A DNA stretch of 64,000 nucleotides from Pseudomonas khavaziana (GTDB lineage: Bacteria > Pseudomonadota > Gammaproteobacteria > Pseudomonadales > Pseudomonadaceae): contig NZ_JAHSTT010000006.1 of the NCBI RefSeq assembly GCF_019145205.1, forward strand, positions 124,001-188,000. The letters are read 5' to 3'. The notes under the pieces are model-generated. The model was not told the origin of the DNA. It saw only the letters and a program-made list of their open reading frames with translations, and ran no database searches. Of the stretch, positions 17,335 to 25,947 are shown one piece after another (position 1 is the stretch's first letter; each line of letters starts with the position of its first letter). The position numbers and the translations under genes were made by a program.

Positions 17335-18540
17335 GTGCTGGCTTGCGATCAGGTAGTCGCGGGCGTCATACCGATAGTGAATGTGCTCGCCATGGGCGTT
17401 GATATTTTCGCTCAGCCGCCCAAAGCGGTCTTAGCGATAACGTTTGTCTTGATACACATGCACCCGGTTGTGCTTGATCAGGCCGCTGACACAGTAGCCA
17501 TCGAACAGGTTGCCGGCTGCGTTGTAGTTGAGGCTTTCGATAGACGGGCCTCGGTGCACGCTCTGGATCTGCTCGACGGGGTTGTAGCCATATTGGGCGC
17601 TGCCTTGATAGGACTTGCCGGTTGTTGCCTGATTGTGAAATCGTCCGATCAGGCTGTCGTCATTGGCCGCCGTGGTCGGGCGGTTAGCGCCTGGGTAAGT
17701 ATTTCTGCTATCAGATTGTCGCTGGCGTCGTACTGGTAGTCTTTCTGCAACAGCGGCAGCACCTCGCGGGCGACCTGCTGGTAGTGCAAAGCTTTCTGGC
17801 TGAGGCGGCCATAGGCGTCGTAGCCAAACTCAACGCTGTGGCCGAGGGCATCAACACGCTGGATTAGTCTTCCACTGCGGTCATAACGCAGGCGGGTGAT
17901 GTGCTGGGCTGGGTCGGTATAGGCAGTCAACTGGCCGGCGGCGTCAATGTCATAGCGGTCGATTCGGCCGTCCGGGCGTTCGCTTTCGATCAGATAACCA
18001 CGAGCGTCGTAACGGTAATGAGTGTGCTCGCCGCGCGCATTGATGCTTTCACTGAGGCGTCCGTCGGTGTCGTAGTGGTACAGCGTTTGCGCATTGGAAC
18101 AATCGAGGTAACTGAGCAACTGGCCGTGCACGTTCCAGCTCAGGTACTTGGTCTTGTCCAGCGCGTCGGTGATGCGTACCACCCGACCTTCGGGGTCGTA
18201 TTGGTAGTGGGTCTTGCTGCCCAGCGGATCCGCTTCCCAGAGCAGGTTGCCCTGAGCGTCGTAGCGGGAGCAGTACGTACGCCCCGCAGTGTCGGTGACT
18301 TCCACAGGCAAGGCCCAGTGCCGCAGGTAGCGGACGTGTTCGCTACGCCCCAATGGATCGCGCGTCTCGATCAGGCGGCCAATGTCATCATAGCTGTAGT
18401 GCCATTCGCCGCCCTGTGGATCGACACTCTTCATCAATTGCCCGGCGATGATTTCCTCTTGCCAGCAGTTGCCGAGGGGGTCGATGTGTTTGTAGATCTC
18501 GTAGAACGGGCCCCAATAGTAATGGGTCCTTACGACCGAG
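17335..18540 (-). pseudogene. Rhs pseudogene, collapsed YD-repeat copy
   Basis: A damaged partial copy of the rhs gene at 19198-23193. Its first part (18540 to about 17810) is colinear with the YD-repeat region starting at HYYWGPFYEIYKHIDPLG. At about 17810 the text jumps from YDAYGRL directly to SQKALHYQQVAREVLPLL, losing roughly 200 residues. A further 13-bp loss between two CCAG copies near 17690 shifts the frame, TAA replaces a Tyr-Asp junction near 17430, and at about 17415 the sequence jumps back to an earlier repeat (INAHGEHIHYRYDAR). It has neither N-terminal PAAR nor toxin tip. Likely a displaced rhs tip remnant, inert unless it donates sequence by recombination. Confidence 0.85.
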
Positions 18541-18650
18541 TCTGCCAGCACCCTCCAGTTGGTTCTCGCAAGTCTGCAAAAATGTTTTATGTCTGGAGAG
18601 CCCCTTTTAATATATCCGCCATGTTGAGTAGATGAACAGGTGTTTTGCTT

Positions 18651-19205
18651 CTACTCTACGAACTTAAGTCCGTTTAAGTTGTTGCTTAAGCAAAGATCTC
18701 TGAATCGTTGTGATACGATAATTCGCGTGAAATCTTCCTGGGCTCGGAAGACATCTGTGTCATGCGTGGTCATTTGGTCCAGTGAAATGCTCGTATATTT
18801 TCTAGGGCCGTCGGGTAAGTAGGGGATTAATGGTTCGAAGGATGACTTTTTTTCGTTGAAGCAGTTGCGCTTGTTTGTGACTACAAAAATATTATATCCG
18901 GTATGGATCTCCTTGTTTATTGCAATAGACGTTGCCATAAGCTGAAGTCCTGTTATTTGTTCAGAGCGAATCAGGTCACTAAATTTTGGAGAGATGAAAT
19001 TAGGCCCATCGCTGAAGAAGAAATCATGCTCAAGTATTTTTGATGAGGTTTTTTTTGAATTCTTCTCAAATGTGGTTTCTATTTCAGTATCAATTTTTTT
19101 TGATTGGCTGAACTCAATAGCGTCAACCCCTTCGGGGTGTTTGAATTTAAACCAGTGGCTTTCTGGGTAGTTGTTAGATATTTCAAGTAGATAAAGTTTA
19201 GTCAC
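18651..19205 (-). CDS. Putative immunity protein for the adjacent Rhs nuclease
   Basis: 184 residues, overlapping the 3' end of rhs by eight bases, the classical toxin-immunity junction. Strongly AT-rich compared with the rhs core. Two similar segments, SPKFSDLIRSEQITGLQL (about 90-107) and VSQRFRDLCLSNNLNGLKF at the C-terminus, resemble the conserved ends of DUF1629/Imm11-like immunity proteins that accompany Rhs/WapA nucleases. Cytoplasmic, no signal peptide. The immunity role is inferred mainly from position; the family name is tentative. Confidence 0.7.
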   Translation of the reverse strand: MTKLYLLEISNNYPESHWFKFKHPEGVDAIEFSQSKKIDTEIETTFEKNSKKTSSKILEHDFFFSDGPNFISPKFSDLIRSEQITGLQLMATSIAINKEIHTGYNIFVVTNKRNCFNEKKSSFEPLIPYLPDGPRKYTSISLDQMTTHDTDVFRAQEDFTRIIVSQRFRDLCLSNNLNGLKFVE

Positions 19206-22200
19206 AAGGATTGCCCCTTATTGAACGTGCGTTTAAATATGTTCTTCCTGTGCGTAAGCCTTTTCTTTCTTCCGAGATTATAGTGTTTATTGCTCTGGCG
19301 TAGTCTGCTTTTTTCCAGCCATTATTTTTCCCGTACTGATCGATAGCGTCCAGTTGTCGTTTTATGTTCGCTGTGTAGCCAGGGTGTGGGCCATTGTGGA
19401 TTGTGCGTGTTTTATGATATTTACCGTCGGTTGGAAGGTATATGATATTGGATCTCTGATGAATGTTCATGCCAGATGCCTTCAGTGCATCGTGATCGGC
19501 AAGTTGGCGTGGAATTATATGGTGTTTTTGGTAGCCATCTTTTGATTCCATTGTGTTATAAGTTTTCCAGCCGAGCGGGTCGATCCAGGTAAGTGGATTT
19601 GGACTGTATTGGTAAAGATTAAGTCCGCCTGATAACCCAATCGGATCCGGCTGGGTAAACCGACCCACATCCGGATCAAAAAACCTAAAGGTGTTGTAGT
19701 GCAGCCCGGTTTCGCGGTCAAGGTACTGGCCCTGAAAACGTAGGTTCTGCTCACGCCCTGGCTGCTGATTATGCCACTCGTCCCGGCTCTTGCCCCAGGC
19801 TTGGAACTCGCTGTGCCACACCGTGGTGCCGGCGGTGTCGGTGAGCTGTTCCGGCAGCCCGGCCAAGTTGGTGTGGAAGTAGAAGATCGCCTCGCTACCG
19901 GGCTTGCCATCGACGCGTGCCAGCGGTTCATAGCTGTCCGGATCGGCATACACGTACAGGCTGGGCCGGCCGTCCTGCACCTCTTCCAGCAGGCGCAAGC
20001 CTTGCCAGTGGAACAGCGTGCGGTGGCTCGGTTCGCTGGCGTCGTCGTTGTACACCTGCTTGCTGATGCGCCGCCCCAGCGGGTCGTAGCCGAATACCAC
20101 CCGTTGGCGCAGGGCGCCGTTCTGTTGATGTACCTCTATTAGTCGGTGTTCAGCGTCGTACTCGAAACGCTGGATGCGGTTGCTGCCACTGCGCTTTTCG
20201 CTCAGCCGCCCAAAGCGGTCATAGCGATAACGCTTGTCCTGATACACATGCACGCGGTTGTGCTTGATCAGGCCGTTGACCCGGTAGCCATCGAACAGGT
20301 TGCCGGCCGCGTCATAGTTGAGGCTCTCGATAAACGGGCCCCGGTGCACGCTCTGGATCTGCTCGACCGGGTTGTAGCCGTAGCGGGCGCTGCCTTGATA
20401 GGACTTGCCGGTAGATGCTTGGTTGTGAAAACGCCCGATCAGGCTGTCGTCATTGGCCGCCGTGGTCGGGCGGTTAGCGCCTGGGCGCTGCGTCTGGGTA
20501 AGTATTTCTGCTATCAGGTTGTCGCTGGCGTCGTACTGGTAGTCCTTCTGCAACAGCGGCAGCACCTCGCGGGCCACCTGCTGGTAGTGCAACGCTTTCT
20601 GGCTGAGGCGGCCATTACGGTCGTAGCGGGTGCGCGTGTGCAGGGCGCCCTGGGTGCGCAGCACTTCCTCGTGCAGCGCGTCGCGCTCGAAATCGCTGAT
20701 CACCCGCCCGCCCAGGTTGATTTGATGCAGGTGGCCGCTGCCGTAATACAGATGGTTGAGTTGGCGCTGATCGGGCAGGGTCAGGGTTTCAAGGTTGCCC
20801 AACTCGTCATACTGGTATTGCAGGAGGCCGGCGCTGTTGGTCTCGCTAAGCAGTTGACCGAGGGCATCGTAGGTGTAGTCGAGCCGCTGCTCTTCACCTT
20901 GTTTGTTTATAAAGGCAATCGACAGCAGGTTGTCGGCGTTATCGTAGGCATACTCGGTGACGCCGTCGTCGGTGCGTTTGCGGACCAACCGTCCGAGGGC
21001 ATCACGTTCGAAATAATGCTCTAGCGGCGTGTGCGGCTCGGTCGCGTCTTTGCCGTCCAGTTCCGGTTCGGCCAGCGGCGCGGGGATATGGCGGATGCCG
21101 GTGACCTCGCCCAACGGGTCGTACTGGTAGATATGCCCGCTGCCGTCCAGATCCTGCTGGGCCAGCAGGCGATCCAGCGCATCCCACTCGAAGCGGTAGC
21201 GTTCGCGGTTTTCATTGCTCAGGTGCAGCAGGCGGCCATAGGCGTCGTAGTCAAACTTGACACTGTGGCCGAGGGCGTCAACCCGCTGGATCAGCTGACC
21301 ACTGCAGTCATAACGCAGGCGGGTAATGCGCTGGGCCGGGTCGGTATAAGCCGTAAGCTGGCCGGCAGCGTCGATATCGTAGCGGTCGATTCGGCCGTCC
21401 GGGCGTTCGCTTTCGATCAGATAACCACGGGCGTCATACCGATAGTGGGTGTGCTCGCCACGGGCGTTGATGCTTTCGCACAGGCGCCCGTCGGTATCAT
21501 AGTGGTACAGCGTTTGCGCATTGGAACAATCGCGGTAACTGAGTAACTGGCCGTGCGCGTTCCAGCTCAGGTACTTGGTCTTGTCCAGCGCATCGGTGAC
21601 GCGTACCACCCGGCCTTCGGGGTCGTATTGGTAGTGGGTCTTGCGGCCCAGCGGATCTTCTTCCCAGAGCTGGTTGCCCTGGGCATCGTAGCGGGAACGG
21701 TACGTGCGCCCCGTAGCATCGGTGACTTCGACAGGCAAGGCCCAGTGCCGCAGGTAGCGGATGTGTTCGCTACGTCCCAATGGATCGCGCATCTCGATCA
21801 GGCGGCCAATGTCATCATAGCTGTAGTGCCATTCGCCGCCCTGTGGATCGACACTCTTCATCAATTGCCCGGCGATGATTTCCTCTTGCCAGCAGTTGCC
21901 GAGGGGGTCGATGTGTTTGTAGATCTCGTAGAAAGGCCCCCAATAGTAATGGTCCTGGCGACCAAGGTTGTCGGTGACGTGGGTTTCACCCCGTTCCAGG
22001 TCGTATTCGAATCGATATTCTTCGCCGTCGCTGCCCCAGTGGCGGGTGACGCGCCATTCGTGGTCGGGTTGTGGCTCCAATAGCGGCGGAAGCTGGTACG
22101 ACGTGCCGTCTGCACGCTTGGGTGTGGGGCGGTTCTCGGGGATGGCAAAGCGTGCCCATTCGTACTCGCGGACGGCGCCACTGGCGATCTGGTGGCTGTT

Positions 22201-23193
22201 CAGGTAGCCCTCGGCGGTGTAGGTGAAGCGGCGGACCACGTGGTCGGTGGCGTCCAACACTTCATGCAACTGACCACTGCGTGTGTAGCGATAGCTGGCC
22301 AGCGTCTTGTTGCGCTCGATGCTGGGGTTTTCGCCGGCCTTCAGGAATACACGAGACGCCTTGCTGACACGCTTTGGATGGTGTTGATCATAGTGAAGCT
22401 GCACAACGGTTTGGCTGTACTTGTCGACGAGGAAGTGCAGGCGGCCCTGTTCGTCGTACAGCATGTCGAGGACGTTGAGATTACGGTCGCCTAAGCGGAT
22501 CAGTCGCGAGCGTTGCGGGTCATGCGGGTCAGTCTGGAAAACCTGATAGCGCCCTGCGTAGATGTCCTCGACAACGGTCTGACCATCCTCCAGCTGGAAG
22601 AAGGCCAAGCCATCGATGGCACTGACGAACGCATTGCCGGCCATGAGTTGGCCCAGCTCCAGGCGGTTGCCTGTCTCGTCGACATAGATCCATAGCTCGC
22701 CGCCGTGGGGATGCGGGACACGGACGATTTCCACCTCATAGGGAACGCTCCAGCCCCGACCGAAAATACCCTTGGTTCGGGAGTCGTTGCTGTCGTAGCT
22801 TCGGGCCCACTCGATGCCCAGCAACCCAGGTAGGCTGAAGTCGACGTCTTCTTCACCGCCGAGGATTTTGCCACCGGTGGAAACCTGCACGGGATTGCCT
22901 TTGAGCCCAGGGATTGTGAACTTAATTTTCGTTTCTGAACACCGACGACGACGAGCCCCCATTCGTCTGGATATAAGCAGTGCCGCTACAATCCCCACGA
23001 TCTGCGCAGTCTTGCTTTTGCCATTGTGAATGTTCCGAACGGTCACCGTTCCGCCGCCAATACGCACATTGGGAGAGACGTTGGCGTTTACATCAATGGT
23101 GGCATCGCAGGTGGCCTTATCTCCCGAGCGTGCCGCCGGCCGACTATTGATCTGCACCTTGTCTGAGCCCTGTGCTATGTAGGTCTCAGGCAT
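19198..23193 (-). CDS. Rhs-family T6SS toxin with C-terminal AHH-type nuclease, 5' end frameshifted
   Basis: 1331 residues from ATG 23193, which is not the ancestral start: PAAR-domain coding continues upstream in other frames (see 23194-23653). Residues 1-50 are the end of a PAAR domain (AQGSDKVQINSRPAARSGDK), then the Rhs shell with many YD repeats. It closes with the core-end motif DPIGLSGGLNLYQYSPNPLT and WIDPLG near 1209, where Rhs proteins self-cleave. The tip (about 1210-1331) has KHHIIPRQ (H1224/H1225), SNIIYLPTD and HNGPHPGY, the layout of AHH nucleases of the HNH/ENDO VII group, predicted to cut nucleic acid. The overlapping downstream gene is the likely immunity. PAAR indicates delivery on a T6SS spike; an intact form would need the frame restored. 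Confidence 0.85.
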   Translation of the reverse strand: MPETYIAQGSDKVQINSRPAARSGDKATCDATIDVNANVSPNVRIGGGTVTVRNIHNGKSKTAQIVGIVAALLISRRMGARRRRCSETKIKFTIPGLKGNPVQVSTGGKILGGEEDVDFSLPGLLGIEWARSYDSNDSRTKGIFGRGWSVPYEVEIVRVPHPHGGELWIYVDETGNRLELGQLMAGNAFVSAIDGLAFFQLEDGQTVVEDIYAGRYQVFQTDPHDPQRSRLIRLGDRNLNVLDMLYDEQGRLHFLVDKYSQTVVQLHYDQHHPKRVSKASRVFLKAGENPSIERNKTLASYRYTRSGQLHEVLDATDHVVRRFTYTAEGYLNSHQIASGAVREYEWARFAIPENRPTPKRADGTSYQLPPLLEPQPDHEWRVTRHWGSDGEEYRFEYDLERGETHVTDNLGRQDHYYWGPFYEIYKHIDPLGNCWQEEIIAGQLMKSVDPQGGEWHYSYDDIGRLIEMRDPLGRSEHIRYLRHWALPVEVTDATGRTYRSRYDAQGNQLWEEDPLGRKTHYQYDPEGRVVRVTDALDKTKYLSWNAHGQLLSYRDCSNAQTLYHYDTDGRLCESINARGEHTHYRYDARGYLIESERPDGRIDRYDIDAAGQLTAYTDPAQRITRLRYDCSGQLIQRVDALGHSVKFDYDAYGRLLHLSNENRERYRFEWDALDRLLAQQDLDGSGHIYQYDPLGEVTGIRHIPAPLAEPELDGKDATEPHTPLEHYFERDALGRLVRKRTDDGVTEYAYDNADNLLSIAFINKQGEEQRLDYTYDALGQLLSETNSAGLLQYQYDELGNLETLTLPDQRQLNHLYYGSGHLHQINLGGRVISDFERDALHEEVLRTQGALHTRTRYDRNGRLSQKALHYQQVAREVLPLLQKDYQYDASDNLIAEILTQTQRPGANRPTTAANDDSLIGRFHNQASTGKSYQGSARYGYNPVEQIQSVHRGPFIESLNYDAAGNLFDGYRVNGLIKHNRVHVYQDKRYRYDRFGRLSEKRSGSNRIQRFEYDAEHRLIEVHQQNGALRQRVVFGYDPLGRRISKQVYNDDASEPSHRTLFHWQGLRLLEEVQDGRPSLYVYADPDSYEPLARVDGKPGSEAIFYFHTNLAGLPEQLTDTAGTTVWHSEFQAWGKSRDEWHNQQPGREQNLRFQGQYLDRETGLHYNTFRFFDPDVGRFTQPDPIGLSGGLNLYQYSPNPLTWIDPLGWKTYNTMESKDGYQKHHIIPRQLADHDALKASGMNIHQRSNIIYLPTDGKYHKTRTIHNGPHPGYTANIKRQLDAIDQYGKNNGWKKADYARAINTIISEERKGLRTGRTYLNARSIRGNPCD

Positions 23194-23653
23194 GGGGGGT
23201 GACGGGTGCAGGTGATCTTGTCTTCTTCCTTGGGGGTGAACCCCGGCGCTGCGGGGGTTGTTACTGGAGGGTTGAAAATTTGATGAACCGTGTCAAAGAA
23301 GTCTTTGACCAACTTGAAGGGAGGAAATGCAAATCCCAGAGCCGTTTGGGCTATCGCACTTACGTTCTCCAGAACTGAGGGCTCCTCGCCTTTTTCCTCT
23401 TCTTCAGACCCATTCGGGGAACTGATCGCCGCAGCGCGAGCGGCGGGTTTGCCATTGATAAAGATATTTTTGGAGCCGCTTTGATTTCGCCATAGACTTC
23501 CGGTGCGTCTATGGCGTTGCCAATTGAATCGCAGAAGTCGGAGATGGCGTCACCGATACTTCGATCCTCGCCTATGGGAATCGAACTCATGGCGCCTACC
23601 GCAACGCCTGCAGCTATCCCGATGACAACGCCGAGCGCGCCGCCCGTGAACAC
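23194..23653 (-). pseudogene. Frameshifted 5' portion of rhs (pre-PAAR and PAAR coding)
   Basis: From the GTG at 23653 the frame gives a glycine/alanine-rich membrane segment (GGALGVVIGIAAGVAVGA) and SIGDAISDFCDSIGNAIDAP, the Rhs pre-PAAR region. Near 23480-23482 one missing base shifts the frame: the next frame reads SGSKNIFINGKPAARAAA, the PAAR motif, and stays open to KEEDKITCTRHPP. At the C-tract opposite 23194-23199 (six C) a second missing base shifts into the frame of MPETYIAQGS. Two single-base losses, both in homopolymers, thus split rhs into three frames. The true N-terminus is absent because the sequence joins a vgrG fragment at 23654. Confidence 0.8.
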
Positions 23654-24270
23654 GGTAGTCGTAGCGTTCGTAGTCCTTGTGCTGATTGTTCAGGTCTTGG
23701 TCGCCGGTGGCGGTGTGCTGCTGGTTGTAGCGCGGGTGGGTGAAGGTGTAGTCGCGTTGCACCTGGCGTGCGGTGCGCACTTGTTCGGTGTAGTGGAAGC
23801 GGGTCAATGCCGGTTCCATGGAGTCACCGCCACCCATGGCCTGGTAGATCACCGGGCAATCGGTGTGGGTGCCTATGGTGCCGAGGCCGCCGACGCAGTC
23901 GGTGAGGACGAGAGTGTGGCCGTCGGCGCGGTGTTCGAAAGTGTAGAGCAGGCCTTCTTCGGCGGCGAGGCGGGCGATGAAGTCGAGGTCGGTTTCGCCG
24001 GCCTGTGCGCAGTATTCGCGGGGTTGGTGCTCGAAGCAGATATCGCTGCGGATATCGGTCAGTTTCTGCTCGGCCAGCATGCTGGTGATGATGTCGGGCA
24101 CGGTCTGGGCCTGGAAGATGCGCCAGTTGGAACGTAGGTTGAAACGCGCCAGGGTCGGCTCGACTACGGCGGTGTAGCGGGTGCGGCGAAAGCCGGTGTC
24201 GCCTTGTTGGAACAGGCTGACCAACCCGTGGACGTAACGCACCGGGGTGTCGTCGCGCCAGATGGTGAAC
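23654..24270 (-). pseudogene. Internal fragment of vgrG
   Basis: 617 bp colinear, without indels, with 30112-30728 inside the complete vgrG. It encodes about residues 58-262 of VgrG (FTIWRDDTPVRYVHGLVSLF through HKDYERYDY). Both ends stop abruptly: before FTIWRDD the similarity is replaced by unrelated AT-rich sequence at 24271, and after RYDY it joins the rhs remnant in a different frame. No start, no C-terminal needle. A few substitutions separate it from the intact copy, so the duplication is recent or kept similar by gene conversion. Confidence 0.88.
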
Positions 24271-24355
24271 GGCGTACGCGCATCATTGATTGCGCGATTT
24301 ACCACAGCTCATTGGTAACGATGCGAGCAAGTGATGTGCTCAATTGAGCGAGTAA

Positions 24356-25354
24356 TTAGGTGCGTAAGTCGTTTCGATAACCTTCTCTGAGTACACGTAT
24401 TGACTCAATGCAGTTGTCAAAATTGTCAAAATTAATCCAGACGAGTAGCCCAGGAATGAACCAGCGGGCTACGCCCCACATCATGAAGTCATCCCAATGA
24501 TCAGCTTTTTTACCAATTTTATACTCAAGAACTGCTGGCGAGTCATCGAAATGCAGCGCGAACGGAAGCTCTCCCCTCCAAGGGGTTGAATCACCCATAC
24601 GATCTCGGCACATGTTGATTCCGACAAAAGTGGGGCTGCCATCTGCCAATCTGAGTTTTGTATCAAAGTAAAGAGCAAACCCGTACTCGCGTTTTCGGTC
24701 AACTATTTCCTGTTCCGCATCAATTTCCAGCTGTTTGGGTTCAAAGTCATCAAATACTCTATGGAATAAAGGATTGGTCGCTGATTTGCCAAATAATGAA
24801 AATACTTCTTCCGAAGTAGGATATGAGCGGAGTGGGAGCGAGGGAGGAGATATGGGCATTGGTATGCCTAAACTTACATCGAATAGTCCGGGCTTATCTG
24901 GTCTATTGATATCGCCAGGTTGATATGTAAGGCGTACTCGATAGTTTTCCAACCACCAAGCATCACGTTTATAGGCATGCAGAGAACTTTCAAAGCCAAG
25001 TGATGCCATTTTTTTGCGTGCTTCAGTACGAGAGTCTTCCCACAGAAGATTGAAGGGAATATTGCCCTCATACCTGGAAAGTAATCCGGATATACCAGCT
25101 GAAAGTGCTAAATTTGTAAAAATTAGTATGCGGCTTTTACCGTGTGATGTAATTGGGAGGTTTTCCCAATAGTTTCGCTCGCTAAATGAAAAAAGCATAC
25201 CCTTGCTTTTTATGCGGACAATTGCTTCGTACGGGCTTTTTGCTAGGCGCTGTAGTTCGGGCCGTGACTTTATGCCGAAACTATCGAACATTGCCTCTAT
25301 CGCCGGGTCGGATGAGGGCTTTCCGAAGTTGCAAGTTATTTCTTCTGTATGCAT
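24356..25354 (-). CDS. Putative immunity-type protein, unknown family
   Basis: 332 residues, AT-rich against its surroundings, no signal peptide or membrane segment. Two similar-sized halves are visible: about 10-165 with NIPFNLLWEDSRTEARKKMA and GFESSL, and about 185-332 beginning again with SLFGKSATNPLFHRVFDDF, which suggests an internal duplication of a beta-rich immunity fold. The first half also resembles the gene just upstream (25433-25939) in its MxxxGF and aromatic-rich strands. Located behind an effector-immunity pair and before the vgrG remnant, so an orphan or additional immunity protein is the best guess; function not proven. Confidence 0.6.
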   Translation of the reverse strand: MHTEEITCNFGKPSSDPAIEAMFDSFGIKSRPELQRLAKSPYEAIVRIKSKGMLFSFSERNYWENLPITSHGKSRILIFTNLALSAGISGLLSRYEGNIPFNLLWEDSRTEARKKMASLGFESSLHAYKRDAWWLENYRVRLTYQPGDINRPDKPGLFDVSLGIPMPISPPSLPLRSYPTSEEVFSLFGKSATNPLFHRVFDDFEPKQLEIDAEQEIVDRKREYGFALYFDTKLRLADGSPTFVGINMCRDRMGDSTPWRGELPFALHFDDSPAVLEYKIGKKADHWDDFMMWGVARWFIPGLLVWINFDNFDNCIESIRVLREGYRNDLRT

Positions 25355-25432
25355 AAGTGCTTCCAGTGTCGGCGACCTTTAAGTGCGTTTATGGATGAGG
25401 ATGTGTATTTTTTTGTGATGTGGGTTTTGTCT

Positions 25433-25939
25433 TTATTCCAATTGGAGGGGGCGTGGTAATGATAATACTATGCAGCGAATAATCTGCTTGCGGGTGCTAA
25501 AGTCTACAAATATATTAAATTCATTTGAGTGCCATATGTCAATATTTTCTGAAAAACCGCCAACTTTTGGCGAGCCAAAGCCGCGAGTGTTCATAATGGT
25601 GCGAACATGTTCTCTAGTCATAGAAAACTGGATGTCATAAGGCGTCGGGCCTTTGTAAGTGTTTTTACTTTCTTCCTCAGACCATAGTGTTACATCTGTA
25701 AGTATCCATGGTCCTTCATCATCGTGTAGATCGCCATGCAGCAGAGAGCTGACGTCCTCAAGCTCCAGTTGGATCCCCTTATCCATGTCAGCCCAAAGTC
25801 GTTGGCCTGGGAGGTCGATTGGAAATTTTTTGAGACTTTTTTCACTGATGTTAAGCTGCTCCATTAACCTTTTGAGCTGAGAGGATTCTGTATTTTGCCC
25901 GATTGAAGTTGAAAGTAGTTCAAAGCTTGGGTAGTTCAT
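25433..25939 (-). CDS. Putative immunity protein of the adjacent effector
   Basis: 168 residues from ATG 25939, which has AGGAGGAG six bases upstream; an in-frame start nine codons earlier lacks such a site. It begins eight bases after the stop of the nuclease-like effector and is AT-rich, as usual for immunity genes. The C-terminal half (PYDIQFSMTREHVRTIMNTR, GFGSP, IWHSNEFNIFVDF, IIRCIVLSLP) looks like a small alpha-beta immunity fold. No signal peptide, consistent with protection against a cytoplasmic nuclease. Family not recognised. Confidence 0.65.
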   Translation of the reverse strand: MNYPSFELLSTSIGQNTESSQLKRLMEQLNISEKSLKKFPIDLPGQRLWADMDKGIQLELEDVSSLLHGDLHDDEGPWILTDVTLWSEEESKNTYKGPTPYDIQFSMTREHVRTIMNTRGFGSPKVGGFSENIDIWHSNEFNIFVDFSTRKQIIRCIVLSLPRPLQLE

Positions 25940-25947
25940 GGCTCCTC

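Noticed and set aside
20146..22083. Long plus-strand open frames opposite rhs
   Set aside because: They are antisense shadows of the GC-rich YD repeats with no RBS or domain.
23550..24305. An in-frame VgrG-Rhs fusion protein
   Set aside because: The vgrG fragment and the rhs remnant are in different frames at 23654 and the fragment lacks its own start, so it is a junction of remnants.
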